In this document: positions 32,742 through 44,300 of the stretch, in pieces
How the letters are laid out: the number at the start of each line of letters is the position of its first letter
Position numbering within the stretch: the first letter of the stretch is position 1
Assembly: GCA_032622095.1 (NCBI GenBank)
Contig: CP136066.1
Location: 102,879,319 to 102,943,318 of the forward strand
Direction: 5' to 3'
Length of the DNA: 64,000 bases
Source of the DNA: Siphonodentalium dalli
Taxonomy: Eukaryota > Mollusca > Scaphopoda > Gadilida > Siphonodentaliidae
The notes under the pieces: model-generated
The model's database searches: none
Told to the model about the DNA's origin: nothing
What the model saw: only the letters and a program-made list of their open reading frames with translations
Position numbers and translations under genes: made by a program

Positions 32742-33849
32742 GTTTGTATTAAATAAAGAAAGTGAAAAAATTGAGATCTTGAAATTTTTTCATTGTTCCA
32801 CTACTTTGATGTCATGTAAAATATTAAAACAAAAACAAAAAAACATAAACACCCAGATAAAGGTGTATACTTTCAGAACAGATGTGTAAAATAAAAATTC
32901 TTTGTTTTTCAAACAGTTATCTCCATCTGATTAACTCTATAATATTTATCTGCAGAGAAATATAGATCCAGCATACTTCCATTGATTTCCCCAATTTGTT
33001 GAATTTCAGTAGCAAATTTATTATTATATTTTTATTAATTTTTTTTTTTGCCAAATAAAAATTGTATCCCAACTCTCGGGAGTACCAAAATATTACCCTA
33101 CTCCCAGGAGTTTATCCTACTCCCAGCGATGCCTGACTATTTATCCCAAGCTCGCTAGCACGTTCTGATTTACGTTTTTTTAAATCATGGAATTAAATGA
33201 TGTTATTTGCCTTACATGTGGGATGGTATCATTTCTCGTCATTTTATGATTTGCCTTACTTGGATTATTTTGGTATCCTTATGCGTAATTTTAATGGAAA
33301 TGTTAGGTAAATTTTCAGTATCGGAAGCATTCTATAAATGCTTTTTATTAGAGTTTGGTCGTGACAAACTGTTGTGGTAAAATATAATGAACACAGTAGT
33401 TCACTGTTCTCCATGAAGGACGAAATTTCTCCTCTCGGCTAACTCCTCATGAATATAATCCTCCGCATCTCACTCAAGAAATTTATTCGTCACTAAGTAC
33501 TATATTAACTGATTCTATCACACTGACCTTTGAACCCTGAGATATATATCGTCTATATTCATATGTGTATCAAAATGTAGACAAGACATTCATAAATTAG
33601 AATACTATATTTAGTTAACAATATATTATGTGGACAGACATCATATTAGGTTACATATTTGCCCTACATCTGGGTAATATCGCTCAATAATATGCCATAT
33701 TCGGCACATGTTTAATCTTGAATCATCATGGAGGTACAATTGGATGAATATGGAGGCCACATATTTGTGAATTTCATCAACGGTAAGATGCATACATGTA
33801 TTTCCTTGAGGATCCAATTTTTTGGATATTATTATATTCGGATCATAAT
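32742..33849. other. Intron DNA, nothing recognised
   Basis: AT-rich, with CTCCCAGGAG-type short repeats near 33070-33130. No exon or defined element. Confidence 0.3.
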
Positions 33850-34171
33850 TGTTTGATCACGTGATATATATATATCCAAGATGACTGCCTGTTAATCCAA
33901 GATGGCTGCCAAATTGATGAAAATATCTAATAGTATGCTTCATTTCACAAAGAGGTACCAATTTGGAAAATATACTGGTAATGTAAATCAAAACAAAATG
34001 ATTATGAATAGATTGTGTATTGATTATGTAGTGAGTAATAGCTTGTGCTCCTACTATATTGGTCACGTGGTATGAAAAGCTAAGATGGCCATCTGAAAAT
34101 CCAAGATGGCTGCTAAATTGACAAAAATATCCATAAAAATTGTTCTTCGAGCTCATAAAGAAGTGCAACAT
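33850..34171. repeat. Two diverged ~204-bp tandem repeats with AAGATGGC motifs
   Basis: TCACGTG followed by AAGATG(A/G)C and AATCCAAGATGGCTGC then AAATTGA occurs near 33856-33915 and again near 34061-34120. No coding content. The family is unidentified. Confidence 0.55.
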
Positions 34172-34442
34172 TAGAAGAATGTCAATAAGAAATTCTGATG
34201 TCGAATGGTACCCAGAAATAGAAAATCAACATGGGAATTTCTCCATCTCCGGGTGACACCTACCTCAGCCACAACCCGGTCTAAATGATTGAATCTGTTA
34301 TATTGAGGGTGCATTTTTGGGTTATTGGCGACATGAGTTTGTGCTTGCATGATAAGCATTGATAGCTTTTGAATAGATTTAGCACTGGTTTCTCAACCAT
34401 TATAAAGTGTTGTGGAAAGGGGGATACGATATTAGTGAGAGC

Positions 34443-34566
34443 CGAGAGCTTTCCGATGAATGGCAACAAGCCATATTTCCGACTGAATCCTGAAAAGTTA
34501 CCCATAATTCTGCTGTGGTTAAGGAGTTAAAATCGTTTATTTTTTCGATTAATTAGAGCATTACTG
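34443..34566. mobile_element. Palindromic mariner-type MITE, right half only
   Basis: CGATGAATGGCAACAAGCCA through CCATAATTCTGCTGTGGTTA to GCATTACTG followed by TA matches the right arms of the copies at 9456 and 37834. The left arm is missing. Confidence 0.7.
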
Positions 34567-34682
34567 TACATATTGCAAAGTTTTATTACAGTGACTGATA
34601 TAATACTAATAGCATGAAAATTAATACTAGTAAGTGCAGAATAATTGTGCCATGTCTCCTTCAATTTATAGGCCTATGCATA

Positions 34683-37311
34683 CAGTGAAACCTGTTATGA
34701 GAGACCACCCATTTGGTCGTTCATGACAGGTGGTCGTCGACGACAGGTTTGTTCCAATTTCGACTGAACTGACGTCTATCATCAGTGTTAGATGTCTGAG
34801 CAAGTGAATTATTTTTATACACAAACTGGTTGAAAACGATTGTGATTATACCGTACTGACCCGCGTTTAGGCCCAGGGGGCCTTTGTTTTATTTGAGCTC
34901 AAAAATCCAAGTGGGCTTAAACTTGGATATGGCCCTTTGCAAACGAAAAATCCTAAGAAATCGGGACAGTAAAACTGATGAAAGCCAATCTAACGCCGAT
35001 TATTTGGGAAATATACCCGGCTTCCAGATTAAGTAAAGGTAAGTATAAGTTACTTTGAGAAAGTAATTTTTCAATTAAATGTGAATATTAAAATAATATA
35101 ATATCACTTTAAGTCTTGTGGTTTTATTGCCCAAAATTCCCATGTTAAAATGAAACTATTTGTAAGCGGCAGTGTGGGTTATGGGTAAATCCTGTATCTA
35201 TAGTCTATAGTAGTCTATAGTTTATATCAATGTTCAAACTTCATCCGATTAGGAAAATAATAAACCCGGCGCTTTATTCGTGATCCATTGTCCACATATA
35301 GGATGTTACAATAGCGACTAATTGCATGTTTAACAAAAGCCAGTGAGTAATTATTTAACAGTACTGACAAAAGACAGTTGTAATTCTGCTAAAACGTATG
35401 AAAAAAGCACGTGTTTGAATATTTAGAGTTATCGCTCCTGAACTGTTTATACTGTAAAACGTGAACAAAATGCATTTTTTAAATGTTATTGTCGATAACC
35501 TTTATTTTGGTTTCGAGTGGATAACGTTGACGTAGTTTTGGAAGACATTGTTGTTGAATTACAAGTTCCCCTTCTGCTCCATTATTATACCCACTGTGTG
35601 TTTACATAACCAAGAAGCCAGTTCTTTGTGTTTGGCCACATGTAGGAACATACCTACGTTGTCACTGAACACGAAAAATATGTTTTTACAGTACTGTAGT
35701 TGAACAGGTGCGCTTTGCACGTGCATAGCCGCGCATGGCTTTTGAAGCTATACGCCGTTAGCGATTGGGTTCTTTTGTATTTGATGTCTGTTAACGATTG
35801 GTTTCCCCGGGAATTATAATTTAATTTTAAGATTCACTTTATTTTATTTTATTGAATATTCTCACTTGCCTACGAAGTATAATTTTCCGTTTTGAATATA
35901 AATATTATATTTCTCGAGTTAGTTAATCTTTTTTTCTGTCTACAAGCTGATAGCAAATACTTACTTACCACCGCTGAAATTGAACAAAATTTGGGGTGGG
36001 CCTAAACTCGAATATACCCCTGTGCATGGAATTTGGCCAAAAGATATGGGTGAGCCTAAACACGGGCAAGGGCTTTGAGCCAGGTCAGTACGGTAGGATT
36101 AATCTTTTTTAAGTAAAGTATACTTTAAATTTATATTAGTAAAAAACAAAACATAAGAGATTTATACAGGTAAATGCATGTTAAATAATGCAGTAGAACA
36201 GCTGATCAGAGAAGACATCGGGCACGTGAGTCGTGACAGTAGGAAGAACAAGACAGTTTGCCTGGGCGCAAATCAACTCCCAACATGATAAAAAGGGAAT
36301 AAATAAACGTCGTCACTGCGTGTCTTTATTTCATTCTTGTCTCACATATTATATCATTTTGAATGTATTAGTATCTTCGAATAAAACTGCAAACAGCAGA
36401 AAATTCATAAACAGTGGGTGTCCTTGACCTGACCTGTAATGATTCTGGACACATGCATGATTGACCTCAATTTCGCGACTACGGAATATCTCTTTGATGT
36501 TTCTATTGTTGCGACAGTTCATTGCATAGTGTCTGCAAACTTCTACTAGTATTTGATGATGTCACATGGAATGATTTTAATTTAATATGAAGCCCGGGAA
36601 TGAGCATTATAAAAACTTGGAAAGCATGCATTGTCAGTGTGTTGATGGTTCTTTAAATGAGGACGCGAACTCCTGTATTTATTAAACAAAGGTTTGACAC
36701 TTTGCCCTAAGCGTTTTCATGCTTCGCCACAATGAGGCAGCGACTGGATTAATGATAGGCCTATCGCTAAAAACAACAGTACAGCCAGGCAGAGTCTCAA
36801 TTTTATGCTACTATGGAATATAGGATCTTTTTTGTATTTCATCATACATTAATTAGTTAGGTCAAACACTTCGTCAACATTCACGGCAAAAATAATAAGA
36901 CTGATGAAGTTTTTATAATCCACGTTCCCAAATACTACTTTTGGATTAAAATGAACCAATGTTATATCCCCCCCTGCTGGGAATTCCGCTTAGTCACATG
37001 TCCCAGTGGGGAATCCCCAAATCATAGTCTGTAATGAAGCAACTGATTGCAAATAATTTTAATCAAAGAAATGCATATGGGGCTCACGTTGGAAAAGCAC
37101 TGGTTAAAGACTTATTTTTCATGTCTGGTGGTCGTTCATAACGGGTATATTTTGTCATTTTTTCCACAAATCGCCAACCACTGGTTGTGTTTGACAGGTG
37201 GTCGCTCACGGCAGGTCATTTATATAGTAAAACCAGTCCGTACAAAGCCAATCCGGTCGTTAAAGCGAGGTGGTCGCTCTTGGCAGTGGTCGCCCAAAGC
37301 AGGTTTCACTG
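34683..37311. mobile_element. Tc1/mariner-superfamily (possibly pogo-like) element, 2.6 kb, non-autonomous
   Basis: TA flanks at 34681-34682 and 37312-37313. The ends CAGTGAAACCTG and CAGGTTTCACTG are inverse, and the target duplication is TA. Subterminal GGTGGTCG motifs recur at both ends. No transposase is seen. An element with CCGTACTGACC ends has inserted at 34851-36093. Confidence 0.65.
34851..36093. mobile_element. Nested TA-flanked inverted-repeat element, 1.2 kb
   Basis: TA at 34849-34850 and 36094-36095. The ends CCGTACTGACC and GGTCAGTACGG are perfect inverse copies. Similar GGGCCTAAAC/GTTTAGGCCC text lies inside both ends. No coding content. Confidence 0.7.
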
Positions 37312-37476
37312 TATTGTATTCATTTTCATATTTTGTATTTGTGATGAGCAAACCAAATAAAGCTTGGTAATGTTTACACTGTTTCTTGATTAAAGTTTTT
37401 TTTTTTATAAACAATTTGTTTGCAAAGTGAAGCAAATTAAAACATAGAATAAAATTGAATTATATTCATCTCTCAG

Positions 37477-37695
37477 GTCCATACCAAGTCAACAAAACAG
37501 TGTATCCTCTTCTACTATCTATGGAAAAAAGCTTGTCCTGACGATTATAAACGGCTGCGGATAATCCGGCGGAAAAAACAAAACGAAGAACTATACAACC
37601 TTCGGTCACAGTCAAACCAGAATGAGGCCCATCCTCATCAGCAGGAACTGGAATCTGATTCTGAGAGCTCAATCGACAGATCTGATGATACAACG
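37477..37695 (+). CDS. TRERF1-like: Exon 13: second half of SANT and basic/acidic tail
   Basis: The acceptor TTCATCTCTCAG precedes 37477 and the donor GTAAGA follows 37695. The exon is 219 nt, 73 codons, phase 0 at both ends. It begins VHTKSTKQCILFYYLWKK, the third SANT helix with the family pattern K-(T/S)-x-x-Q-C-x-x-(F/Y)-YY-x-(W/Y)-KK. A basic region, RLRIIRRKKQN, follows. Known for SANT domains of HDAC corepressors: this basic surface contributes to inositol-phosphate and HDAC contact. The rest is a Gln/Ser/acidic linker ending DRSDDTT. Confidence 0.9.
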
Positions 37696-37833
37696 GTAAG
37701 ATTGCAATGCTTTGCTCTGTTACTTGCCAAATATGCGAAATTCAAAATAGTTCTCATTTTGCAAAATATCTGTTAAATTGTTTCAAAACATTTTTGTAAG
37801 TGCAGCGATAGATCTGTCTTGAAATTAGTGTTA

Positions 37834-38045
37834 CAGTAATGCCCAAAGTAATTGACCCCTTAACCACAGCAGAATTATTGGTAATTTTTCAGGATTTTGT
37901 CGGAAATATGTCTTGTTGCCATTCATCGGAAAGCTCTCACCAGAGCTTTCCGATGAATGGCAACAAGCCATATTTCCGACTAAATCCTGAAAAATTACCA
38001 ATAATTCTGCTGTGGTTAAGGGGTCAATTACTTTGGGCATTACTG
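37834..38045. mobile_element. Palindromic mariner-type MITE, copy 3
   Basis: TA at 37832-37833 and 38046-38047. The ends CAGTAATGCCCAAAGTAATT and its inverse AATTACTTTGGGCATTACTG are perfect. The two arms pair along almost the full 212 bp, so overlapping frames on both strands are mirror images. Confidence 0.88.
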
Positions 38046-38047
38046 TA

Positions 38048-39387
38048 CAATAGCAAGCCATATTGTGATAATGGTTCTGGCATCGTTAAGAAGGTTTTCC
38101 ACATTCAAAATTAGTCACATGACCTCATTAAAGTAAGAAACTCTTTGAACAACTAGCCTCAGAAGAGTAATAGACTACTCATAAATTAAATTTTGAATCC
38201 AGGAAAGTTTTGAAATTTTAAAATACTGTCACCAGGCCAGGAAAAGTTAAAGACATATTATGGACTTGTTCGGGTGTGTGAAACTGATAAATTAGTACTC
38301 AGGTACTATGCCAACTGGATGAATGTAGCTCTCTACTAACATCGCCGAAAATCTCAAGCAAATTTACTCAACACTCCATATAAAACATTGTCTGAACTAC
38401 GTGCAATTGTAAATATTTACCTCTCAATTCGGGACGCAACTATCGGCGATAACTAACGTAAATGATTTCGCCACCGAGAGTCATTGCATTTAATTAATAT
38501 ATAAGAATGACGATGTGTGTTGTCAATTTGGATATAATATTTGTAAAAAATAACTACTTTGAGCAAGATTATTATTCATTTATATATGATCACCCTACCG
38601 GAGTATTTCACATCACTTTAAGGAAAAGGGCACCTTTTTAACCTAACTTTATATTAGTCAAGTTTTTTTGAATGCGAATAAAAAAAAAGAAGAAGCCATC
38701 TTCGATGCTCAACCCTTGTTTTATTTCTGAAAATCTTTGACTTTTATGGAATTATATCTTTGGATAGGTGTATGAACCTTTTTTGTTGTTATTTGTCATA
38801 CGCCATCATTACCAGATGTCAAGTAAGGAATGGATGTGGTAAAATTTACTATATTGTGTGTTTAAGAGATATGATATCTCCATGGCAACATACTTAAAAA
38901 TTTATCCAGGGTTCCAGACCTCCCCTTACAACAACATACAAAAGATATAAATTCAAACACTGTAGGAGTTTATTTGGGCTGTTTACATATATGTTGAGTA
39001 GTGTCCTGGAAACCATGTTTTCCCAAAACGCTAAGATGACAGTAATGAATAAATTATATTTATCCATGTTGTCAGCCTGATTAAAAAAAATTTTTGCTAA
39101 GGGTGATGTCTTCCACCTAAACAAAAATATTGCCTTGGCATTTTCTCTTAATTCCCAGGCTTGCGATTCTAACAGATATATTCTAACAGATAAAGTTATA
39201 ATAGTCTACTCACAAATCTAATTATGAAGATTTGGTTTTTCAAGTTGCGTACGCTTGTCTGGAATCCTGGAAAGTTTTGGAATACATTAGAATCTTAATA
39301 AACAGTAAAGGGATCATATAAAATCTAGCTCTTTGCACATCTTTAATTTCTTAAACTTATTTATCATCTACATGACTAATATTGTAG
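38048..39387. other. Intron DNA, nothing recognised
   Basis: AT-rich. Two stretches (near 38165 and 39200) share TAATAGTCTACTC-like and GGAAAGTTTTG text, which suggests an old repeat. No exon or RNA gene is seen. Confidence 0.3.
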
Positions 39388-39474
39388 GAGAAGGAAGAGG
39401 ATGACACAGATCGACCTAGTTCCGTGTCTCCAGTCACAATCACATACGGCTGTCCTTATCCCGGGTGCTCTTCT
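39388..39474 (+). CDS. TRERF1-like: Exon 14: linker and start of a second zinc finger
   Basis: The acceptor ACTAATATTGTAG precedes 39388 and the donor GTAAGT follows 39474. The exon is 87 nt, 29 codons, phase 0 at both ends. It starts with an acidic stretch and ends TITYGCPYPGCSS. The C-X4-C pair (CPYPGC) is the first half of a C2H2 finger. The histidine half must come from a later exon. Relatives of this family carry a C2H2 finger after SANT. This is the last exon I can support securely. Confidence 0.8.
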
Positions 39475-39626
39475 GTAAGTTCTACACTTAATATATCATT
39501 TTCACAAAAAGCATTGTTAAGGATGCAAACAACACCGCTTGATCTCACGAGTTGAAAGATATATGTTATAGGTGGGACAAATATTTAATTAGAAGCTCTG
39601 CATACCATAACACAATGTAAAAGTTA

Positions 39627-39897
39627 TAAGTGTATTCGAATCCACGTTTTTTCGCGGATGGTAGACCACCAAGACATAATCCACATGTGATGATTCAAAC
39701 ACCGAGAACAGGCCAAGAATAGACCAACAACATGTTCTCGGGTTAGGATGTTCGTTCCACAGTTATTGGGGAGTGAAAATCCAAACCTGCGAAGTTGACA
39801 ACAGTGTTCCCGGCAAATTATCACTGTTCAAATCGTCAGGAACCTGTTCGCAGTGTTAAATCTTGAGAACAACAAGAATGCAGATTCAAATACACTA
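39627..39897. mobile_element. Short inverted-repeat element, hAT-like MITE candidate
   Basis: TAAGTGTATTCGAATCCACG at the left and GCAGATTCAAATACACTA at the right are inverse with a few mismatches. A target duplication could not be confirmed. GTTCTC/GAGAAC motifs recur inside. Confidence 0.5.
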
Positions 39898-39980
39898 GGC
39901 TAGATCCCCAGTGCAAACACTAGTGTCTTAAAGGTTTCTTTTTACATTTTTTTATTGTCGGGCCTCGAGTATTTTCTAAT

Positions 39981-40187
39981 GAATTTCTCCACCCATTGCA
40001 GACTGTTCTTATGGACATATTTGTAAGAAACAGAGATAAAATAACCTTATCTAGGGAAACAAGTCAACAACTCATTGAAAACTGTCTCTCACCAGATAAT
40101 ACACATAACTCTTATTATGATGCCTTGACAATTGCAGATTATTGCTACAATTTAGAGGGCTGAACATCTCCTTAACTTATCCACACA
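39981..40187 (+). repeat. Diverged edge copy of the satellite unit
   Basis: It shares CTCCACCCATTGCAGACTGT, GTAAGAAACAGAGATAAAAT, CTCATTGAAAACTG and GGGCTGAACATCTC with the array units. It lacks about 170 bp present in them, between the CACCAGATA region and GGGCTGAAC. It is the most diverged member and the one nearest exon 14. It may be an edge relic or the ancestral segment. Confidence 0.75.
40002..40160 (+). other. Candidate next exon: 21-nt micro-exon (40002-40022) or terminal exon to TGA at 40161
   Basis: CCACCCATTGCAG ends at 40001 and looks like an acceptor. The frame left by exon 14 (phase 0) then reads TVLMDIF, with a GTAAGA donor-like site at 40023. If that donor is not used, the frame stays open for 53 codons to TGA at 40161. 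Neither version supplies the two zinc-ligand histidines in normal spacing after the CPYPGC pair, so the true finger half may lie further downstream. The same acceptor, 21 nt and donor recur in every satellite unit inspected downstream. The exon status is an inference from splice-like signals only. Confidence 0.25.
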
Positions 40188-40235
40188 TTCCAGTCTGTTT
40201 CAAGGCTACACTTCATTTGCCCATTGCAGATTATT

Positions 40236-40880
40236 ATACCCCCTTTTAAAACTGTTTTGCACCTGTTTGTGCGTGCGTACGTCTGTCCGATGTCTGTTCA
40301 GGTCATAACTTGGAACAGTAGTGCTCGGATCTCAATGAAATTTTGTATGGATGTTCACTGCTATGGGGGCATTCAATAGACGGTTACATCGTTTTGTTCA
40401 GATTTTCCATTCTAGAGTTATACATCTTTGTTTATCTGGAAATGTTGGCTTTTTGGTCCGTCTGGTGTCTGTTCATGTCGTAACTTCAACAGTTGTACTG
40501 GGATCTCAATGAAATTTGGTATGGATGTTCACTACTATGATGACATTCAATAGAGGGTTCCATTGTTCTGTTCTGCTTTTCCATTCTAGAGTTATTCATC
40601 TTTGTTTATCTGGAAATGTTGGCTGTTTGGTCCTTCTGATGTCTGTTCAGCTCATAACTTGAACAGTAATGCTCGGATCTCAATGAAATTTTGTATGGAT
40701 GTTCACCACTATGAGGACATTTAATGGCACATTCAACTGTTTTGTTTTGGATTTTTGTTCTATAGTTATATGCTGATTTTTGGGTCCATCTGAGTATAGC
40801 AGTCATAAGTTATAGATATGCCCACACTAGGCGGTATGCCACAAGGGGGTATGCACCGGACGACAGTCCATCTCTTGTTC
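40236..40880. mobile_element. Pearl/Helentron-like element inserted in a satellite unit
   Basis: ATACCCCCTT at 40236 and AAGGGGGTAT at 40843-40852 are inverse. Three tandem repeats of about 174-177 bp start near 40287, 40461 and 40638, with TGTCTGTTCAGGTCATAAC and GATCTCAATGAAATTTTGTA. It separates CCCATTGCAGATTATT on the left from CTACAGTTGTACATTCTCC on the right, which are contiguous in other units. The insertion therefore happened after the unit existed. Confidence 0.75.
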
Positions 40881-41219
40881 CTACAGTTGTACATTCTCCA
40901 TCCATTGCAGACTGTTCCCATAGACATGTCTGTAAGAAAAGGAGATAAAATAACCTATCTCGGAAAACTGAGTTAGCAATGTCACTTCAGATAGTACAGA
41001 AGTAACATTCCCTAGATATTACCACTGTCACTGACATGGAACATCCAGTTCTCGAAATTGACCACGGCAATACTCAATGCTATGGGAAATGCCATGGCAA
41101 CATGTGGAATTTATAATCCAATAGCATTAAATTTGCCGTGGGACATTTTTCCTAATTTTAAGGGCTGAACATCTCATTAACTTATCCACTCATTGCAGTC
41201 TGTTTTCAAGGCTACACTT

Positions 41220-41353
41220 CATTTGCCCATTGCAGATTATTGCTACAGTTGTACATTCTCCATCCATTGCAGATTATTGCTACAGTTGTACATTCTCCAC
41301 CCATTGCAGATTATTGCTACATTTGTACATTCTCCATCCATTGCAGACTGTTC
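41220..41353 (+). repeat. 37-bp subrepeat, three copies (example unit)
   Basis: ATTGCAGATTATTGCTACAG continuing to TTGTACATTCTCCATCC repeats head to tail three times before the ATTGCAGACTGTTCCC segment. The same subrepeat occurs one to three times in each later unit. Because 37 is not a multiple of three, each copy shifts the reading frame. Confidence 0.9.
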
Positions 41354-44300
41354 CCATAGACATGTCTGTAAGAAAAGGAGATAAAATAACCTATCTCGGA
41401 AAACTGAGTTTGCAATGTCACTTATTGAAAACTCTGTCACCAGATAGTACAGAAGTAACACCCCCTAGATATTACCATTGTCACTGACATGGAACATCCA
41501 GTTCTCGAAATTGACCACGGCAATACTAAATGCTACGGGAAATGCCATGGCAACATGGAATCTCTATAATGCAACAGCATTAAATTTGCCGTGGGACCTT
41601 TTTCCTAATGTTAAGGGCTGAACATCTCATTAACTTATCCACTCATTGCAGTCTGTTTTCAAGGCTACACTTCATTTGCCCATTGCAGATTATTGCTACA
41701 GTTGTACATTCTCCATCCATTGTAGATTATTGCTACAGTTGTACATTCTCCACCCATTGCAGATTATTGCTACAGTTGTACATTCTCCAGCCATTGCAGA
41801 CTGTTCCCATAGACATGTCTGTAAGAAAAGAAGATAAAATAACCTATCTCGGAAAACTGAGTTTGCAATGTCACTTATTGAAAACTCTGTCACCAGATAG
41901 TACAGAAGTAACACCCCCTAGACATTACCATTGTCACTGACATGGAACATCCAGTTCTCAAAATTGACCACGGCAATACTCAATGCTACGGGAAATGCCA
42001 TGGCAACATTTGGAATCTATAATGCAACAGTATTAAATTTGCCGTCGGACATTTTTCCTAATGTTAAGGGCTGAACATCTCATTAACTTATCCACTCATT
42101 GCAGTCTGTTTTCAAGGCTACACTTCATTTGCCCATTGCAGATTATTGCTACAGTTGTACATTCTCCACCCATTGCAGATTATTGCTACAGTTGTACATT
42201 CTCCACCCATTGCAGATTATTGCTACAGTTGTACATTCTCCATCCATTGCAGACTGTTCCCATAGACATGTCTGTAAGAAAAGGAGATAAAATAACCTAT
42301 CTCGGAAAACTGAGTTTGCAATGTCACTTATTGAAAACTCTGTCACCAGATAGTACAGAAGTAACACCCCCTAGACATTACCATTGTCACTGACATGGAA
42401 CATCCAGTTCTCAAAATTGACCACGTCAATACTCAATGCTACGGGAAATGCCATGGCAACATTTGGAATCTATAATGCAACAGCATTAAATTTGCCGTGG
42501 GACATTTTTCCTAATGTTAAGGGCTGAACATCTCATTAACTTATCCACTCATTGCAGTCTGTTTTCAAGGCTACACTTCATTTGCCCATTGCAGATTATT
42601 GCTACAGTTGTACATTCTCCATCCATTGCAGACTGTTCCCATAGACATGTCTGTAAGAAAAGGAGATAAAATAACCTATTTCGGAAAACTGAGTTTGCAA
42701 TGTCACTTATTGAAAACTCTGTCACCAGATAGTACAGAAGTAACACCCCCTAGACATTACCATTGTCACTGACAAGGAACATCCAGTTCTCGAAATTGAC
42801 CACGGCAATACTCAATGCTACGGGAAATGCCATGGCAACATGTGGAATCTCTATAATGCAACTGCATTAAATTTGCCGTGGGACATTTTTCCTAATGTTA
42901 AGGGCTGAACATCTCATTAACTTATCCACTCATTGCAGTCTGTTTTCAAGGCTACACTTCATTTGCCCATTGCAGATTTTTGCTACAGTTGTACATTCTC
43001 CACCCATTGCAGATTATTGCTACAGTTGTACATTCTCCACCCATTGCAGATTATTGGTACAGTTGTACATTCTCCATCCATTGCAGACTGTTCCCATAGA
43101 CATGTCTGTAAGAAAAGGAGATAAAATAACCTATCTCGGAAAACTGAGTTTGCAATGTCACTTATTGAAAACTCTGTCACCAGATAGTACAGAAGTAACA
43201 CCCCCTAGACATTACCATTGTCACTGACATGGAACATCCAGTTCTCAAAATTGACCACGGCAATACTCAATGCTACGGGAAATGCCATGGCAACATGTGG
43301 AATCTCTATAATGCAACTGCATTAAATTTGCTGTGGGACATTTTTCCTAATGTTAAGGGCTGAACATCTCATTAACTTATCCACTCATTGCAGTCTGTTT
43401 TCAAGGCTACACTTCATTTGCCCATTGCAGATTATTGCTACAGTTGTACATTCTCCACCCATTGCAGATTATTGCTACAGTTGTACATTCTCCATCCATT
43501 GCAGACTGTTCCCATAGACATGTCTGTAAGAAAAGGAGATAAAATAACCTATCTCGGAAAACTGAGTTTGCAATGTCACTTATTGAAAACTCTGTCACCA
43601 GATAGTACAGAAGTAACACCCCCTAGATATTACCATTGTCACTGACATGGAACATCCAGTTCTCGAAATTGACCACAGCAATACTCAATGCTACGGGAAA
43701 TGCCATGGCAACATGTGGAATCTCTATAATGCAACTGCATTAAATTTGCCGTGGGACATTTTTCCTAATGTTAAGGGCTGAACATCTCATTAACTTATCC
43801 ACTCATTGCAGTCTGTATTCAAGGCTACACTTCATTTGCCCATTGAAGATTATTGCTACAGTTGTACATTCTCCACCCATTGCAGATTATTGCTACAGTT
43901 GTACATTCTCCATCCATTGCAGACTGTTCCCATAGACATGTCAGTAAGAAAAGGAGATAAAATAACCTATCTCGGAAAACTGAGTTTGCAATGTCACTTA
44001 TTGAAAACTCTGTCACCAGATAGTACAGAAGTAACACCCCCTAGACATTACCATTGTCACTGACATGCAACATCCAGTTCTCGAAATTGACCACGGCAAT
44101 ACTCAATGCTACGGGAAATGCCATGGCAACTTGTGGAATCTATAATGCAACAGCATTAAATTTGCCGTGGGACATTTTTCCTATTTTTAAGGGCTGAACA
44201 TCTCATTAACTTATCCACTCATTGCAGTCTGTTTTCAAGGCTACACTTCATTTGCCCATTGCAGATTATTGGTACAGTTGTACATTCTCCATCCATTGCA

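Larger units (their letters stand above)
2183..39474 (+). other. TRERF1-like: TRERF1/ZNF541-like ELM2-SANT zinc-finger corepressor gene, 14 visible exons (partial)
   Basis: Fourteen GT-AG exons on the plus strand join without a stop into 1221 codons plus one leading base, and every junction phase agrees. Domain order in the visible protein is C2H2 finger (about residues 9-29), GKPLS repeats (about 50-104), Gln-rich segment (203-314), 22-residue repeats (328-393), a conserved HRPAPLFIPP and PPYTPPPMLSPMRSGSGLF block near the end of exon 6, ELM2 (about 974-1075), SANT (about 1091-1137) and a C-X4-C pair at the visible C-terminus. Known for the family: TRERF1, ZNF541 and MIDEAS bind HDAC1/2 through ELM2-SANT in nuclear MiDAC-type deacetylase complexes. 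Inferred: a sequence-specific chromatin corepressor with the same partners. The initiator codon and 5' exons are not identified, and the 3' end is not secure. MIDEAS is less likely because an N-terminal C2H2 finger is present. Confidence 0.85.

Noticed and set aside
37831..38114. Two similar proteins on opposite strands (both containing PKVIDPLTTAELLVIFQD)
   Set aside because: They are the two arms of one palindromic MITE read on each strand.
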